Origin: Nemertoderma westbladi
Taxonomy: Eukaryota > Xenacoelomorpha > Nemertodermatida > Nemertodermatidae
Direction: 5' to 3'
Assembly: GCA_032718475.1 (NCBI GenBank)
Contig: JAUCBJ010008389.1
Location: 1-64,000 of the forward strand
Length of the DNA: 64,000 nucleotides
In this document: positions 27,901 through 42,700 of the stretch, piece after piece
Layout of the letters: every line of letters begins with the position of its first letter
Numbering within the stretch: the stretch's first letter is position 1
Notes under the pieces: model-generated
What the model saw: the letters and a program-made list of their open reading frames with translations, nothing else
Database searches by the model: none
What the model was told of the DNA's origin: nothing
Made by a program: the position numbers and the translations under genes

Positions 27901-30900
27901 TTATGGCCTTTTATATTTTAATTTGTGTCTAGCCAGGGTAATAACTATCCAGGACATTAGAAAATAACTATTAGGGCAATAATCATTGCCAGGGCAGGGA
28001 AATAACTGCGCTACTCATATTCAAGTTGCCATCCAGGACATCGACCTTGAAATGGCAACAGCCGCTAGAAGGCCGTCGCCCGGAAATAATTATAAATGTC
28101 TGAAAATCGATGTATCTGACAACTGAATCGAGTCTAGAAGCAATGTGGATGTGGAAGAGACTATGATAATTATATTTGGTTTAAACTCTCCCATTGAAGA
28201 AGTAAGCAACCAGATGGAGTTTGTTTATCTTTGTAATAATTGTGAAACAAATATTAGAGCATATAATAATCTTGTACTGTGGGGTCCAACATTATCGCTT
28301 TTTTTGACAGGATGTCAATTAGTGGTACCGGTATTCTGTTCCTTATTGCGAATAAACAATAAACCAAGTTGTATATAAAATTTGTCGATAGGTTGAATTT
28401 ATCGATAAGTTATCTTTCAGCGAGAAGCTGCACCGGTATCACACTGTGTTTGTTTAGGAAAGTTACATTGTTATAATATTTATTACCCTGACAACCTAAA
28501 ATAACCATGAAAAGCATTGCGCAAACAGCCTCTGATTTTATGGGTGGGGGTCACTCTCACCTGATGTAAATGGTCAAAATAGGTGGAAAGGGCTCATCTT
28601 CGGGAAATGGCAACAAAATACAATAACAATATCATGGATGTATCATACAATTGTGTCGACATTCATAATTTAAACTTTTATTCTGTTCTGTACATTTCAT
28701 GCAAATTTAATTCCAGAATAAATTATAATTAATGATTTTTTACATTAGTAACCATAATTATCTATTGTAGAGATCAACAGAGTTCGCCAAACGTTATTTT
28801 CCCTTGGAAGCGGTGGCGGAATTCCCCAATCGGTCCCAGCAGCCCCGGGACCGGCCCAACAGGAACCCCTGAATCTTCCAGAAGAAGATGGTCCAATTGT
28901 TTCGTTATCCGAAAAGATATACCTACCTGTCGACAAATATCCCGATGTAAGTGATTACTAAGTACCCGAGTATAATAAGAACCTCATTACTTTCAATAAT
29001 GAATTTGAATCACTTTCATGGAGTGTCAAAGGTCGTAGCATAAAATATAAAGTAAAATATCATCCCACCATAGCTGCAGTGCACACTCCCTGGCACAGCC
29101 TCAGTGTTATATTTCCTTGTCCCTTTGCAATATATTCCGAGAGTTCCATTGCATTAATATCATATTCATGACTAAAACATCAGCAGCCCACAACTCTCAG
29201 TGTGGAATTATTGAGGTTATTTATAGCTTCGAGCGCACATTGTTGGGTAATTTGGGTTAATAAAGAACAATGAGAATGTTACAAATATTGCTGGTTTATA
29301 GCCTTGCACTGGTTTATCTGTCATTTGATATGTATGGTGGCTTTATTGACATATCCCTCATTCCATCCCACACCCGATCTGCATTGCAAAAGGAAATGGC
29401 GTTTCGTTAATTTGAACAGGTTATTCCGCTGGGTGTTGGGTTCCACCCCCCCCCCCCCCCCCCATTATCTTTTAAAGCTGTCAATCATTTGGTTACAATG
29501 TTAACTAAAAATTACCTGTCTCTCTCTCTGCCTGTGTTGTAGAGGAACGCTTTTGCTAACTATAGATGCAGACATTTTTTTATCCTTCACATGGACATGC
29601 CATATAGTACGTGCCATGGAGTTCACCTGGTGTTGGTATGAGCAAGAGCATCGCTACTCCATTACATATTCATATAACTGTGTTAGCTTCATAATGAATG
29701 AGGTGGGTTGGCAATGAATCCCTTTCAAGTGCATTGTAATTATCGGTTAGGGTATTTTCGGTGCCGAGAAAGCGGCATAGCTAATAGCTAGCGGCTTATA
29801 AGCGTAACCGAGTGCCCCACACGTACAGCGGGGTATAGTATCGACGGTAATGTAACCGACGACTTAACCAACTCTTACTGCAATAAGCTTCATATCTGCG
29901 CAAATGTACTTTGATCTTTATCAAAGCTTCGTTTGCGAACATTTTTTCCGTATCTCAGTTGAAGTGACTTTGACCGTGACCACATATCGTTACAAAAAGG
30001 CCATCGCTTAATCTCAGATTTTCCAATGACTGGGCACGTTATTTTTAAAACAGTACCGTGACCGTTTTCGGCCGCAAGAGAGATGGCGTTTAGTTAACTC
30101 ACAATAAACCTACATTGTCAGTTTAGTTTTCAGCTTACCAGATATCCTTTGGGATTTTGTGTTTCATAGTTGAACGAAGTCGATATGCGATCCTCGAAGT
30201 AGTTACAGTTTGGCACGGCAAACAGTCATCATTTAATGAGTGATTATGTTCTATTTATCATTTGTGCTCACCGGGATCCCAGAATTCCAGTTGTGTTTAG
30301 TTACATTAATTTGCTTGTATTATAATATACGCCTTATTTTAATGCACATGCGGGTACCTCCCTACTTTACACAATGGGCTCAACTCTCTTGAGTTTTGTG
30401 TGCGTACGTGATGATGTTTTGTTGATGTTTGTGTGCAAAGAGTGGAGTGATGTTTCATGAATGAACTTCATAAATTATTGTCTGTGCAATTATTTTCAAT
30501 TAATGATCAATTTTGTTAGCTTTCCTTATCATTGCCGCACTATGCACTGTTGCTCGCTCATTACTTTAGCTTCCTTTGCTGTGTATGTACATGTACGCAC
30601 TCATCCAACTCCAATTACTCTTATCTCCCTCCCATAACCGGAGCTCCGTGCTGCGTTGCTTCGGGTTTCGATTCCGGTGTGACTTAGTGACAGTGTCCAT
30701 ATGGGGAAAGACATCGAGAACAGGACTACAAGTTTCCTGACCTTAGCCGGGTACCTCCAAGGACCTTTCTAGGGCTGCACCGTAGCCAATAATTAGAGCT
30801 CTGGGCCATTCCACTAGGGCGACCTTACAACTCCTCATAAGCAAAAAAATTGCCTCAGTTCCCAGATATTTGTATCGCCATCTCAATTCGCCAGCCCATG

Positions 30901-33670
30901 GCTTCACGTTGAAGCCAAATTCATTCAGTTACCTTAACGCAGATCCTTTGTAGGGCTTCTTTTTTATATCCCGGAGGTCGACTTTATGCGAATCACTCAC
31001 AACAACTCCTGCTTATTGATTTAGCTTAATTTTCCTCTGATTTCTTTGATGCGAAACATTATTTCTGTCAGTTTTTCCCTATCGACCATTCCATGATTGG
31101 CGTATTGATAAGCGGTGCTCTAGGATTGCACAAGAGCCCATTATTGATCCTCATATACTCCCGACCAACAAGTCGGCACTGTTTCACATCACCAACATAA
31201 ACCCACCATTATCGACCCAAACTATAAACCAATTTCGACTGGACGAATCAGAGCGCCTTTAGGCCAAATTCATAATTTATTCAATATTGTTTAGCATTAG
31301 TTTCTTTTTCCAGCCAATAAGTATCGTTATTTTCTTTGTCAAATACTGGCAATAATTATTCGGCGTCCGTTTGTTTTCTATGTTAATTGTAAATATAGAA
31401 GGAGAAGCCCATCGTTTGTGGATATTAATAAATCACCAGCTGCCCTTTTATCGTTTCGGAAGTCGTCCGTCTCTCTTCTGTCAGATTAAATGCCCGATAA
31501 GAACAATCACGTTCACAGTAAATTACCACCTTTATTTTATGTTCGTACAGCTCCTCTCCGCTTTTGTTATACTGTTGATTATTTTTCTATAATAATTATA
31601 TCTCTGTCCTGTACGGCTCCCTAGAGGTATTCAGTTTCAAATCAACACATATGCTAGACTCCTCGCACAGGTAAACATAAGTGCGACTACTACTTCCATA
31701 ATTTACGCGGACACTGAACTATATCCCAGTCAATAAACGCATCAAATGTAAAATTTTGTTGATAAAGGCTGATAAGGGTTGCTTCAAAATGCATCTCTGA
31801 ACTCTGACACGAGTTCAACGAGATAGCCTCCACTCAGACCATCAGAAACTGCTCCATTATAGCTTTACCTGAGCCACGAGATAGCCTCCACTCAGACCAT
31901 CAGAAGCTGCTCCATTATAGCTTTACCTGAGCCACGAGATAGCCTCCACTCAGACCATCAGAAACTGCTCCATTATAGCTTTACCTGAGCCACGAGATAG
32001 CCTCCACTCAGACCATCAGAAGCTGCTCCATTAAAGCTTTACCTGAGCCACGAGATAGCCTCCACTCAGACCATCAGAAGCTGCTCCATTATAGCTTTAC
32101 CTGAGCCACGAGATAGCCTCCACTCAGACCATCAGAAGCTGCTCCATTATAGCTTTACCTGAGCCACGAGATAGCCTCCACTCAGACCATCAGAAGCTGC
32201 TCCATTATAGCTTTACCTGAGCCACGAGATAGCCTCCACTCAGACCATCAGAAGCTGCTCCATTATAGCTTTACCTGAGCCACGAGATAGCCTCCACTCA
32301 GACCATCAGAAGCTGCTCCATTAAAGCTTTACCTGAGCCACGAGATAGCCTCCACTCAGACCATCAGAAGCTGCTCCATTATAGCTTTACCTGAGCCACG
32401 AGATAGCCTCCACTCAGACCATCAGAAGCTGCTCCATTAAAGCTTTACCTGAGCCACGAGATAGCCTCCACTCAGACCATCAGAAGCTGCTCCATTATAG
32501 CTTTACCTGAGCCACGAGATAGCCTCCACTCAGACCATCAGAAGCTGCTCCATTATAGCTTTACCTGAGCCACGAGATAGCCTCCACTCAGACCATCAGA
32601 AGCTGCTCCATTATAGCTTTACCTGAGCCACGAGATAGCCTCCACTCAGACCATCAGAAGCTGCTCCATTAAAGCTTTACCTGAGCCACGAGATAGCCTC
32701 CACTCAGACCATCAGAAGCTGCTCCATTAAAGCTTTACCTGAGCCACGAGATAGCCTCCACTCAGACCATCAGAAGCTGCTCCATTAAAGCTTTACCTGA
32801 GCCACGAGATAGCCTCCACTCAGACCATCAGAAGCTGCTCCATTAAAGCTTTACCTGAGCCACGAGATAGCCTCCACTCAGACCATCAGAAGCTGCTCCA
32901 TTATAGCTTTACCTGAGCCACGAGATAGCCTCCACTCAGACCATCAGAAGCTGCTCCATTAAAGCTTTACCTGAGCCACGAGATAGCCTCCACTCAGACC
33001 ATCAGAAGCTGCTCCATTAAAGCTTTACCTGAGCCACGAGATAGCCTCCACTCAGACCATCAGAAACTGCTCCATTATAGCTTTACCTGAGCCACGAGAT
33101 AGCCTCCACTCAGACCATCAGAAGCTGCTCCATTAAAGCTTTACCTGAGCCACGAGATAGCCTCCACTCAGACCATCAGAAGCTGCTCCATTATAGCTTT
33201 ACCTGAGCCACGAGATAGCCTCCACTCAGACCATCAGAAGCTGCTCCATTATAGCTTTACCTGAGCCACGAGATAGCCTCCACTCAGACCATCAGAAGCT
33301 GCTCCATTATAGCTTTACCTGAGCCACGAGATAGCCTCCACTCAGACCATCAGAAGCTGCTCCATTATAGCTTTACCTGAGCCACGAGATAGCCTCCACT
33401 CAGACCATCAGAAGCTGCTCCATTATAGCTTTACCTGAGCCACGAGATAGCCTCCACTCAGACCATCAGAAGCTGCTCCATTAAAGCTTTACCTGAGCCA
33501 CGAGATAGCCTCCACTCAGACCATCAGAAGCTGCTCCATTATAGCTTTACCTGAGCCACGAGATAGCCTCCACTCAGACCATCAGAAGCTGCTCCATTAA
33601 AGCTTTACCTGAGCCACGATTTCAATCCTATATTATACACACGTTCGCGTCCAGTTTCGAGGTATACATT

Positions 33671-33701
<31 letters not shown>

Positions 33702-36700
33702 ACCCCCCCTCTCCAAACTGAACATAAACACGTTTGCACAACGTTTGACTTTATGCACTTACTTTTTTAAAACTATGTTTAAACATGTATGCCATGTAAA
33801 CAATCGTTCTTATTTTTTGTTTCAGTATAATTTTGTTGGTCGAATTTTGGGGCCTCGTGGACGGACTATTAAGGACATTGAAACAATGACCGGTTGCAAA
33901 TTGTTTATTCGCGGAAAAGGTTCCTGCAAAAACAGGAAATTGGTTAGTATTAAATGTATATTTTTATTCATATCATTATTCCTTATTATTCATTATTTTT
34001 CATTATTATTTTCGTTTTAAAAAGGATTTTAAATTTTATTGAAAGTATTTTTTGGTATGCGGAAGTTGTATGATAAATATGTAAAATAAAATAACAATGG
34101 GCGAGCAAGCATGCAAAGATAGTATATAGTGAGAAATTCCACCTAAAATGTCATCAAAGATACAAACTAGCAGTTTTTACGTTGGGGCTCTATCGTTACA
34201 TCACCTACAATCATATTAATTTATAGTGTTATATTATGATTTTCATGCCATGACTATATTTGCGCTGACTCACTACGCTCGTTTGTAAAACAAACTACTA
34301 AAGGTTATTTAAAGTTGTGTCTCGTTGGGTCAGAGTAAAACGCGGATCCGGATCCGGATTCTACATTTAACATTGTCCCTACGGAAGTCGATTTTTTTAT
34401 ATTTTTATAACATACCCAAAAATAAAACTATAACCTGTTCTATTGACTTTAGTTTATTGTTTTGGTTAAAATAACGTGCCTCTGTAACCTGCTCCTTTTC
34501 CTTAATTTATAATTTTGGAATCCGGATCCGCGTTTTACACCTACCCTGTCTTGTTTCCCTCACCTAGAACTGCGCTTAGCTTAGAATCAGTAATTACGTC
34601 TCATCCTGAATTTGGCTGAGCTTTCCTTTCAGTGTATCTGGTGTTCGATGGTATCATATTTCACCGCTGTATCATCGATGGACTACTATAAAGGGGCTCA
34701 CAGAGTAACCCCTACTTGGATATTCTTACTGTAAGGATTTCACCGCAGTTCATTACCGTACCGGCATTAATTGGAATTTATTATAATACTGCAATAATTA
34801 CCTATAATACTGAAAAGTTATCTTCTCTTGCTCAACTAGTAAACCCTGAATGTAATTGTAAATGGTTTTATGTTTCGTTTCGAGGTTTCCTACTCCACGG
34901 GACTGGTTTTCTTTCCATCCATTTGCCATGCAAAGTATTTCTAAATGAAAGCAAACCTTATAGACACAATTATAACGCCACGCAGGCAGCGCTAATCAAA
35001 GTAAAGATATAGAAGGTAGAGATACCCTCCCGGTGTCGCGTCTTATTGCAGTGTCAGCAGGGCCAGTAAATACTAATGGTTATACGAAGTATAATTAACT
35101 ACCAATTACGGCACTGCACTCACTCCTCAACATCAGACACATAATGATACTGAATCCGGACATCATGTTATTTATAATGTCAGCTAAAATTAATTGACTT
35201 AACATTCGCTATAAAATAAGTGAATTTCATTATATTACATATTATAATATATTGCATATTATAATATATTGCATATTATAAGATATTATAATATATTGCA
35301 TATTATAAGATATTATAATATATTGCATATTATAATATATTGCATATTATAAGATATTATAATATATTGCATATTATAATATATTACATATTATAATATA
35401 TTGCATATTATAATATATTGCATATTATAATATATTACATATTATAAGATATTGCATATTATAATATATTGCATATTATAAGATATTATAATATATTGCA
35501 TATTATAATATATTGCATATTATAATATATTGCATATTATAATATATTGCATATTATAATATATTACATATTATAAGATATTGCATATTATAATATATTG
35601 CATATTATAATATATTGCATATTTTAATATATTGCATATTATAAGATATTATAATATATTGCATATTATAATATATTGCATATTATAAGATATTATAATA
35701 TATTGCATATTATAAGATATTGCATATCATAATATATTGCATATTATAATATATTGCATATTAAAATATATTGCATATTTTAATATATTGCATATTATAA
35801 GATATTATAATATATTGCATATTATAATATATTGCATATTATAATATATTGCATATTATAAGATATTGCATATTATAATATATTGCATATTATAATATAT
35901 TGCATATTATAATATATTGTATATTATAATATATTACATATTATAATATATTGCATATTATAATATATTGCATATTATAATATATTGCATATTATAATAT
36001 ATTGCATATTATAAGATATTGCATATTATAATATATTGCATATTATAATATATTGCATATTATAATATATTGCATATTATAATATATTGCATATTATAAG
36101 ATATTGCATATTATAATATATTCCATATTATAATATATTCCATATTATAATATATTGCATATTATAAGATTTGCATATATTATAATATATTCCATATTAT
36201 AATATATTGCATATTATAATATATTGCATATTATAATATATTGCATATTATAATATATTGCATATTATCAGATATTGCATATTATAAGATTTGCATATTA
36301 TAATATATTGCATATTATAATATATTGCATATTATAATATATTGCATATTATAATATATTGCATATTATAATATATTGCATATTATAATATATTGCATAT
36401 TATAAGATATTGCATATTATAATATATTGCATATTATAATATATTGCATATTATATTATATTGCATATTATAATATATTGCATATTATAAGATATTGCAT
36501 ATTATAATATGTTGCATATTATAATATATTGCATATTATAATATATTGCATATTATAAGATATTGCATATTATAAGATATTGCATATTATAATATATTGC
36601 ATATTATAATATATTGCATATTATAATATATTGCATATTATAATATATTGCATATTATAATATATTGCATATTATAAGATATTGCATATTATATAATATA

Positions 36701-39700
36701 TTGCATATTATAATATATTGCATATTATAATATATTGCATATTATAAGATATTGCATATTATAAGATATTGCATATTATAATATATTGCATATTATAATA
36801 TATTGCATATTATAAGATATTGCATATTATAAGATATTGCATATTATAATATATTGCATATTATAATATATTGCGTATTATAAGATATTGCATATTATAA
36901 GATATTGCATATTATAATATATTGCATATTATAAGATATTGCATATTATAAGATATTGCATATTATAAGATATTGCGTATTATAAGATATTGCATATTAT
37001 AAGATATTGCATATTATAAGATATTGCATATTATAATATATTGTATATTATAATATTGCATATTATAATATATTGCATATTATAAGATATTGCATATTAT
37101 AATATATTGCATATTATAATATATTGTATATTATAATATATTGCATATTATAATATATTGCATATTATAAGATATTGCATATTATAAGATATTGCATATT
37201 ATAAGATATTGCATATTATAAGATATTGCATATTATAAGATATTGCATATTATAAGATATTGCATATTATAAGATATTGCATATTATAAGATATTGCATA
37301 TTATAAGATATTGCATATTATAATATATTGCATATTATAATATATTGCGTATTATAATATATTGCGTATTATAAGATATTGCATATTATAAGATATTGCA
37401 TATTATAAGATATTGCATATTATAAGATATTGCATATTATAAGATATTGCATATTATAAGATATTGCATATTATAATATATTGCATATTATAAGATATTG
37501 CATATTATAAGATATTGCGTATTATAAGATATTGCATATTATAAGATATTGCATATTATAAGATATTGCATATTATAAGATATTGTATATTATAATATTG
37601 CATATTATAATATATTGCATATTATAAGATATTGCATATTATAATATATTGCATATTATAATATATTGCATATTATAATATATTGTATATTATAATATAT
37701 TGCATATTATAAGATATTGCATATTATAAGATATTGCATATTATAAGATATTGCATATTATAAGATATTGCGTATTATAAGATATTGCATATTATAAGAT
37801 ATTGCATATTATAAGATATTGCATATTATAAGATATTGCATATTATAAGATATTGCATATTATAATATATTGCATATTATAATATATTGCATATTATAAT
37901 ATATTACATATTATAATATATTGCATATTATAATATATTGCATATTATAAGATATTGCATATTATAAGATATTGCATATTATAAGATATTGCATATTATA
38001 ATATATTGCATATTATAATATATTGCATATTATAATATATTACATATTATAATATATTGCATATTATAATATATTGCATATTATAATATATTCCATATGC
38101 TTTATCCGGATCATTATTATGTTTATCCAATTATATAATGATATAAATAAATATTCAAATAGTTCATCAATATTGTATGACCATCTGGTAACATAGACTA
38201 CCGCGATATCTGTGGCAAGGCTGTATCATATTTTTTGTTTTCCATCAAATTTCCTATACTTTCTGTGTGTTCTGCACAATTTCTGGATGAAGTTGCACCG
38301 GAATTGTTCCAAATCCTTTTCTGTAATCTGTTCGAACCTCACAAGTTCTCTGTCAGGCATTTGCAGTAACAGTACAGCCCAGTTCAAATCGAGTCAAGTC
38401 CATGAATCTCTGTCCCATCTCGAAAATCCCCGACAAGGCCTCCTTCCGTCCCAAAGGCGTACTCCTACTGCTTCCGTACCAAACGCTTTCTGCCACATCT
38501 CCGTTCGTTTTGACACATAGCAGTGCCGCTACGCACATTCCCGCTGGGCAAGTTAGATATCTGTGAAACATGCATGCATCATGGTCTGGACATGGAGTTT
38601 CCCACGATTGGGTGTCTCTATATCCCAGGGGTCTTTAAATCCCAGGGGTCTTTATATCCCAGGGGTCTTTATGTCCCAGAGGTCTTTATATACCAGGGGT
38701 CTTTATATCCCAGGGGTGTTTATATCCCAGGGGTGTTTATATCCCAGGGGTCTTTATATCCCAGGGGTCTTTATATCCCAGGAGTCCTTATATCCCAGTG
38801 GTCTTTATATCCCAGGGGCAGGGGTCTTTATATCCCAGGGTCAGGGGTCTTTATATCCCAGGGGTCTTTATGTCCCAGGGGTCTTTATATCCCAGGGGTC
38901 TTTATATCCCAGGGGTCTTTATATCCCAGGGTTCTTTATGTCCCAGGGGTCTTTATATCCCAGGGACAGGGGTCTTTATATCCCAGGGACAGGGGTCTTT
39001 ATATCCCAGGGACAGGGGTCTTTATGTCCCAGGGGTCTTTATATCCCAGGGGTCTTTGTATCCCAGGGATCTTTATATCCCAGGGGTCTTTATATCCCAG
39101 GGGTCTTTATATCCCAGTGGTCTTTATATCCCAGAGGTCTTTATATCCCAGTGGTCTTTATATCCCAGTGGTCTTTATATCCCAGGGGTCTTTATGTCCC
39201 AGGGGTCTTTATATCCCAGGGGCAGGGGTCTTTATATCCCAGGGTCAGGGTTCTTTATATCCCAGGGGTCTTTATGTCCCAGGGGTCTTTATATCCCAGG
39301 GGTCTTTATATCCCAGTGGTCTTTATATCCCAGTGGTCTTTATATCCCAGTGGTCTTTATATCCCAGGGGTCTTTATGTCCCAGGGGTCTTTATATCCCA
39401 GGGGTCTTTGTATCCCAGGGGTCTTTATATCCCAGGGGTCTTTATATCCCAGTGGTCTTTATATCCCAGTGGTCTTTATATCCCAGGGGCAGGGGTCTTT
39501 ATATCCCAGGGTCAGGGGTCTTTATATCCCAGGAGTCTTTATGTCCCAGGGGTCTTTATATCCCAGGGGTCTTTATATCCCAGGGGTCTTTATATCCCAG
39601 GGGTCTTTATATCCCAGGGGTCTTTATGTCCCAGGGGTCTTTATATCCCAGGAGGTCTTTATATCCCAGGGGTCTTTATATCCCAGGTGTCTTTATATCC

Positions 39701-42700
39701 CAGGGGTCTTTATATCCCAGGGGTCTTTATGTCCCAGGGGTCTTTATATCCCAGGGGTCTTTATATCCCAGGGGTCTTTATATCCCAGGGGTCTTTATAT
39801 CCCAGGGGTCTTTATGTCCCAGGGGTCTTTATATCCCAGGGGTCTTTATATCCCAGGGGTCTTTATATCCCAGGGGTCTTTATATCCCAGGGGTCTTTAT
39901 ATCCCAGGGGTCTTTATATCCCAGGGGTCTTTATATCCCAGGGGTCTTTATATCCCAGGGGTCTTTATATCCCAGGGGTCTTTATATCCCAGTGGTCTTT
40001 ATATCCCAGGGGCAGGGGTCTTTATATCCCAGGGTCAGGGGTCTTTATATCCCAGGGTCAGGGGTCTTTATATCCCAGGGTCAGGGGTCTTTATATCCCA
40101 GGGGTCTTTATATCCCAGGGGTCTTTATATCCCAGGGGTCTTTATATCCCAGGGGTCTTTATGTCCCAGGGGTCTTTATATCCCAGGGTCAGGGGTCTTT
40201 ATATCCCAGGGGTCTTTATGTCCCAGGGGTCTTTATATCCCAGGGGTCTTTATATCCCAGGGGTCTTTATGTCCCAGGGGTCTTTATATCCCAGGGACAG
40301 GGGTCTTTATATCCCAGGGGTCTTTATGTCCCAGGGGTCTTTATATCCCAGAGGTCTTTATATCCCAGGGGCAGGGGTCTTTATATCCCAGGGGTCTATA
40401 TGTCCCAGGTGTCTTTATATCCCATGGGCAGAGGTCTTTATATCCCAGGGGTCTTTGTATCCATCCCATGGGTCTTTATGTCCCAGGGGTCTTTATATCC
40501 CAGGGGTCTTTATATCCCAGGGGTCTTTATATCCCAGGGGTCTTTATATCCCAGGGGTCTTTATATCCCAGGGGTCTTTATATCCCAGAGGTCTTTATAT
40601 CCCAGAGGTCTTTATATCCCAGGGGTCTTTATATCCCAGGGGTCTTTATATCCCAGGGGTCTTTATATCCCAGTGGTCTTTATAACCCAGGGGTCTTTAT
40701 ATCCCAGGGGTCATTATATCCCAGGGTCAGGGGTCTTTATATCCCAGGGGTCTTTATGTCCCAGGGGTCTTTATATCCCAGGGGTCTTTATATCCCAGGG
40801 GTCTTTATATCCCAGGGGTCTTTATATCCCAGGGACAGGGGTCTTTATATCCCAGGGACAGGGGTCTTTATGTCCCAGGGGTCTTTATATCCCAGGGGTC
40901 TTTATATCCCAGGGGTCTTTATGTCCCAGGGGTCTTTATATCCCAGGGACAGGGGTCCTAGGTTGCAGGGGTAGCTCATTTGGTTGAGCGCATGGTCGGC
41001 AATTTAGTGGTTGTAGGTTCGAACCCCGCCAGGGTCCATTCAGCCTTTCATCCCATGGGTTCGATAAAATGAAGACTAGTTGAATTACTGGGAGCAAAAC
41101 TTGGGATATGAGTAGTTTCCATCCCTACTTTTGGGTAGCAGCTATCGAAAGAGGAGCCTTTGGGTCGCCTCCGGCTTCAGAATAGGAGGCGGGTATTAAT
41201 TGGCTGCAGTGGCCTCGGTAGCGGTGAATTATAATGATGATTATTATAATTTCTCGGAAATATTTATTATTAAAGTTTGTCAGAGGATTACAAAATGGAC
41301 TGCTGCGATCAGGCACCCATCCAGAGTCGCTGTTGGGATATAAAGCCCCCGGGCATGTAAAGCCCGGCTGCCGTTTTTAGTTTAAATGTCGAATCTGGGA
41401 TTTAAAGTCACCCAAACGCCCTTTAATTCCACGACAATTTTGGCATTTCCAGTCATCGATGCGATGAGAAAGGCGGAATTAGAAATTAATATCTCCATAT
41501 TTCTTATACGCACCCGGTAAATTAAATGCTATTATAATTTCCCCGCCTAGTTTTTATACGTGTTTCATTTATTCTGCATTATTAGCTATAGTAAGCAGCG
41601 CAGTAATAAATAGGGTGAAATATAATAAGTTTAAATGAGTACGATATAGAGGAGTTTGTCAACAACAGATGCAGGTCGAAGCTCTCCGTCGAATTTTTAG
41701 TTTTTAATTTAATATTTAAATAAATTACTATTTCTATTATTAATATTTCACAGGAGGAAGATAATGTTAATAAACCCAATTGGGAACATTTGAAGGAAAA
41801 TCTACATGTTCTCATAACCTGCGAAGATACGGAAGCTAGATCTCAAGCTAAACTAAAACATTGCAAAGATTCCATTGAAAAATTAGCCCTACCTCAGGTG
41901 AATATTTATATATACCCTAAGCTGGTATCTTACTGTGAGGAATAATTAATACAGGATAGACAATAAGATACTAAACTAACTCTAGATATGGTATATATCG
42001 TATATGTATATTATGTCTATGTCTATATGTATAAATATTGTAAAATATATAGCAGATAGGTTATCCTTTGCCGACTAAGATATGATTATCAGATAACTAT
42101 GATAATTTCGTTTTTTTATGGAAACCTTATCAAAATTCTACATATTGAGAATAAGATAAATTCAATTCGTTACCCCCGGGATATAATTTCGTATCTTATA
42201 GTTGGAGGTTTTAGCTTTAGGGCACGGAAGGCATCGTATGTACAGTGACGTGACGTCACGTGTAGGATAATATCTTAGAATTCCCATTTGGATTGACATT
42301 GAAAATGAAATGTTACTTGTGTGACAGTCTGTGTACGGGTACAATTCAACTGCAATATCTGTTAGGGAATTTGCCATGGGCAAACTTGTTACGTATCAAG
42401 CTTATTATACTACACACATAGGCCATGATACATGGTGCATAATTTTCTTTATCATATTCCAATACTTTTTCAAAAACATTCACCATGTCACCGCAATTTC
42501 GCCAATTTCTGTTAAAACTATAATAAATTTACTCAGTTTCCTTAATAATTAGCGACGTACAAAGTGCAGTATAACTGAATCTTCGCTGTAGATTTCGTAT
42601 TAATTTGTCACGTTTACGAAATGGGATCATGTGAAGCATGATTGAGATTGCGATATATCGGTAATCCTGTCAAGTGTTCTAACTGACGGTACAGGTGTCA

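Larger units (their letters stand above)
21944..28770 (+). other. STAR gene intron 1, 6.8 kb
   Basis: Contains a G32 tract (21965-21996), the 41-bp minisatellite with a nested LINE (22181-24174), a CR1/jockey-like fragment on the minus strand (24700-25130), and a degenerate CCAGGAC/AATAACTG-rich repeat region (about 27540-28040). The rest, mainly 25131-27540 and 28040-28770, is AT-rich with no exon I can recognise; open frames at 25683-25910 and 28145-28378 have no family resemblance. Confidence 0.8.
33943..41753 (+). other. STAR gene intron 3, 7.8 kb
   Basis: Contains a small inverted-repeat element (34335-34538), the 2.9-kb AT array (35227-38097), the 17-bp GGGGTCTTTATATCCCA array (38613-40958) and a SINE (40961-41250). 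The spaces 34539-35226, 38098-38612 and 41251-41753 hold no recognisable exon. Open frames at 34716-35012 and 38212-38520 are unconvincing. Confidence 0.8.

Noticed and set aside
30640-30700. Possible tRNA-like SINE head (GGGTTTCGATTCCGG)
   Set aside because: B-box-like only; no credible A box at the right distance.
31826-33620. CRISPR-like regular array
   Set aside because: Direct tandem 58-bp units without unique spacers in an animal genome; an ordinary minisatellite.
38523-40987. Three overlapping ORFs of 720-803 codons in all + frames
   Set aside because: They coincide with the 17-bp array; every frame is open because the unit contains no stop in any phase. They lie in an intron and have no non-repeat domain.
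40961-41036. Functional tRNA gene
   Set aside because: The A and B boxes are good, but the 5' GGTTGCA and the 3' CAGGGTC do not pair as an acceptor stem, and a SINE body follows.
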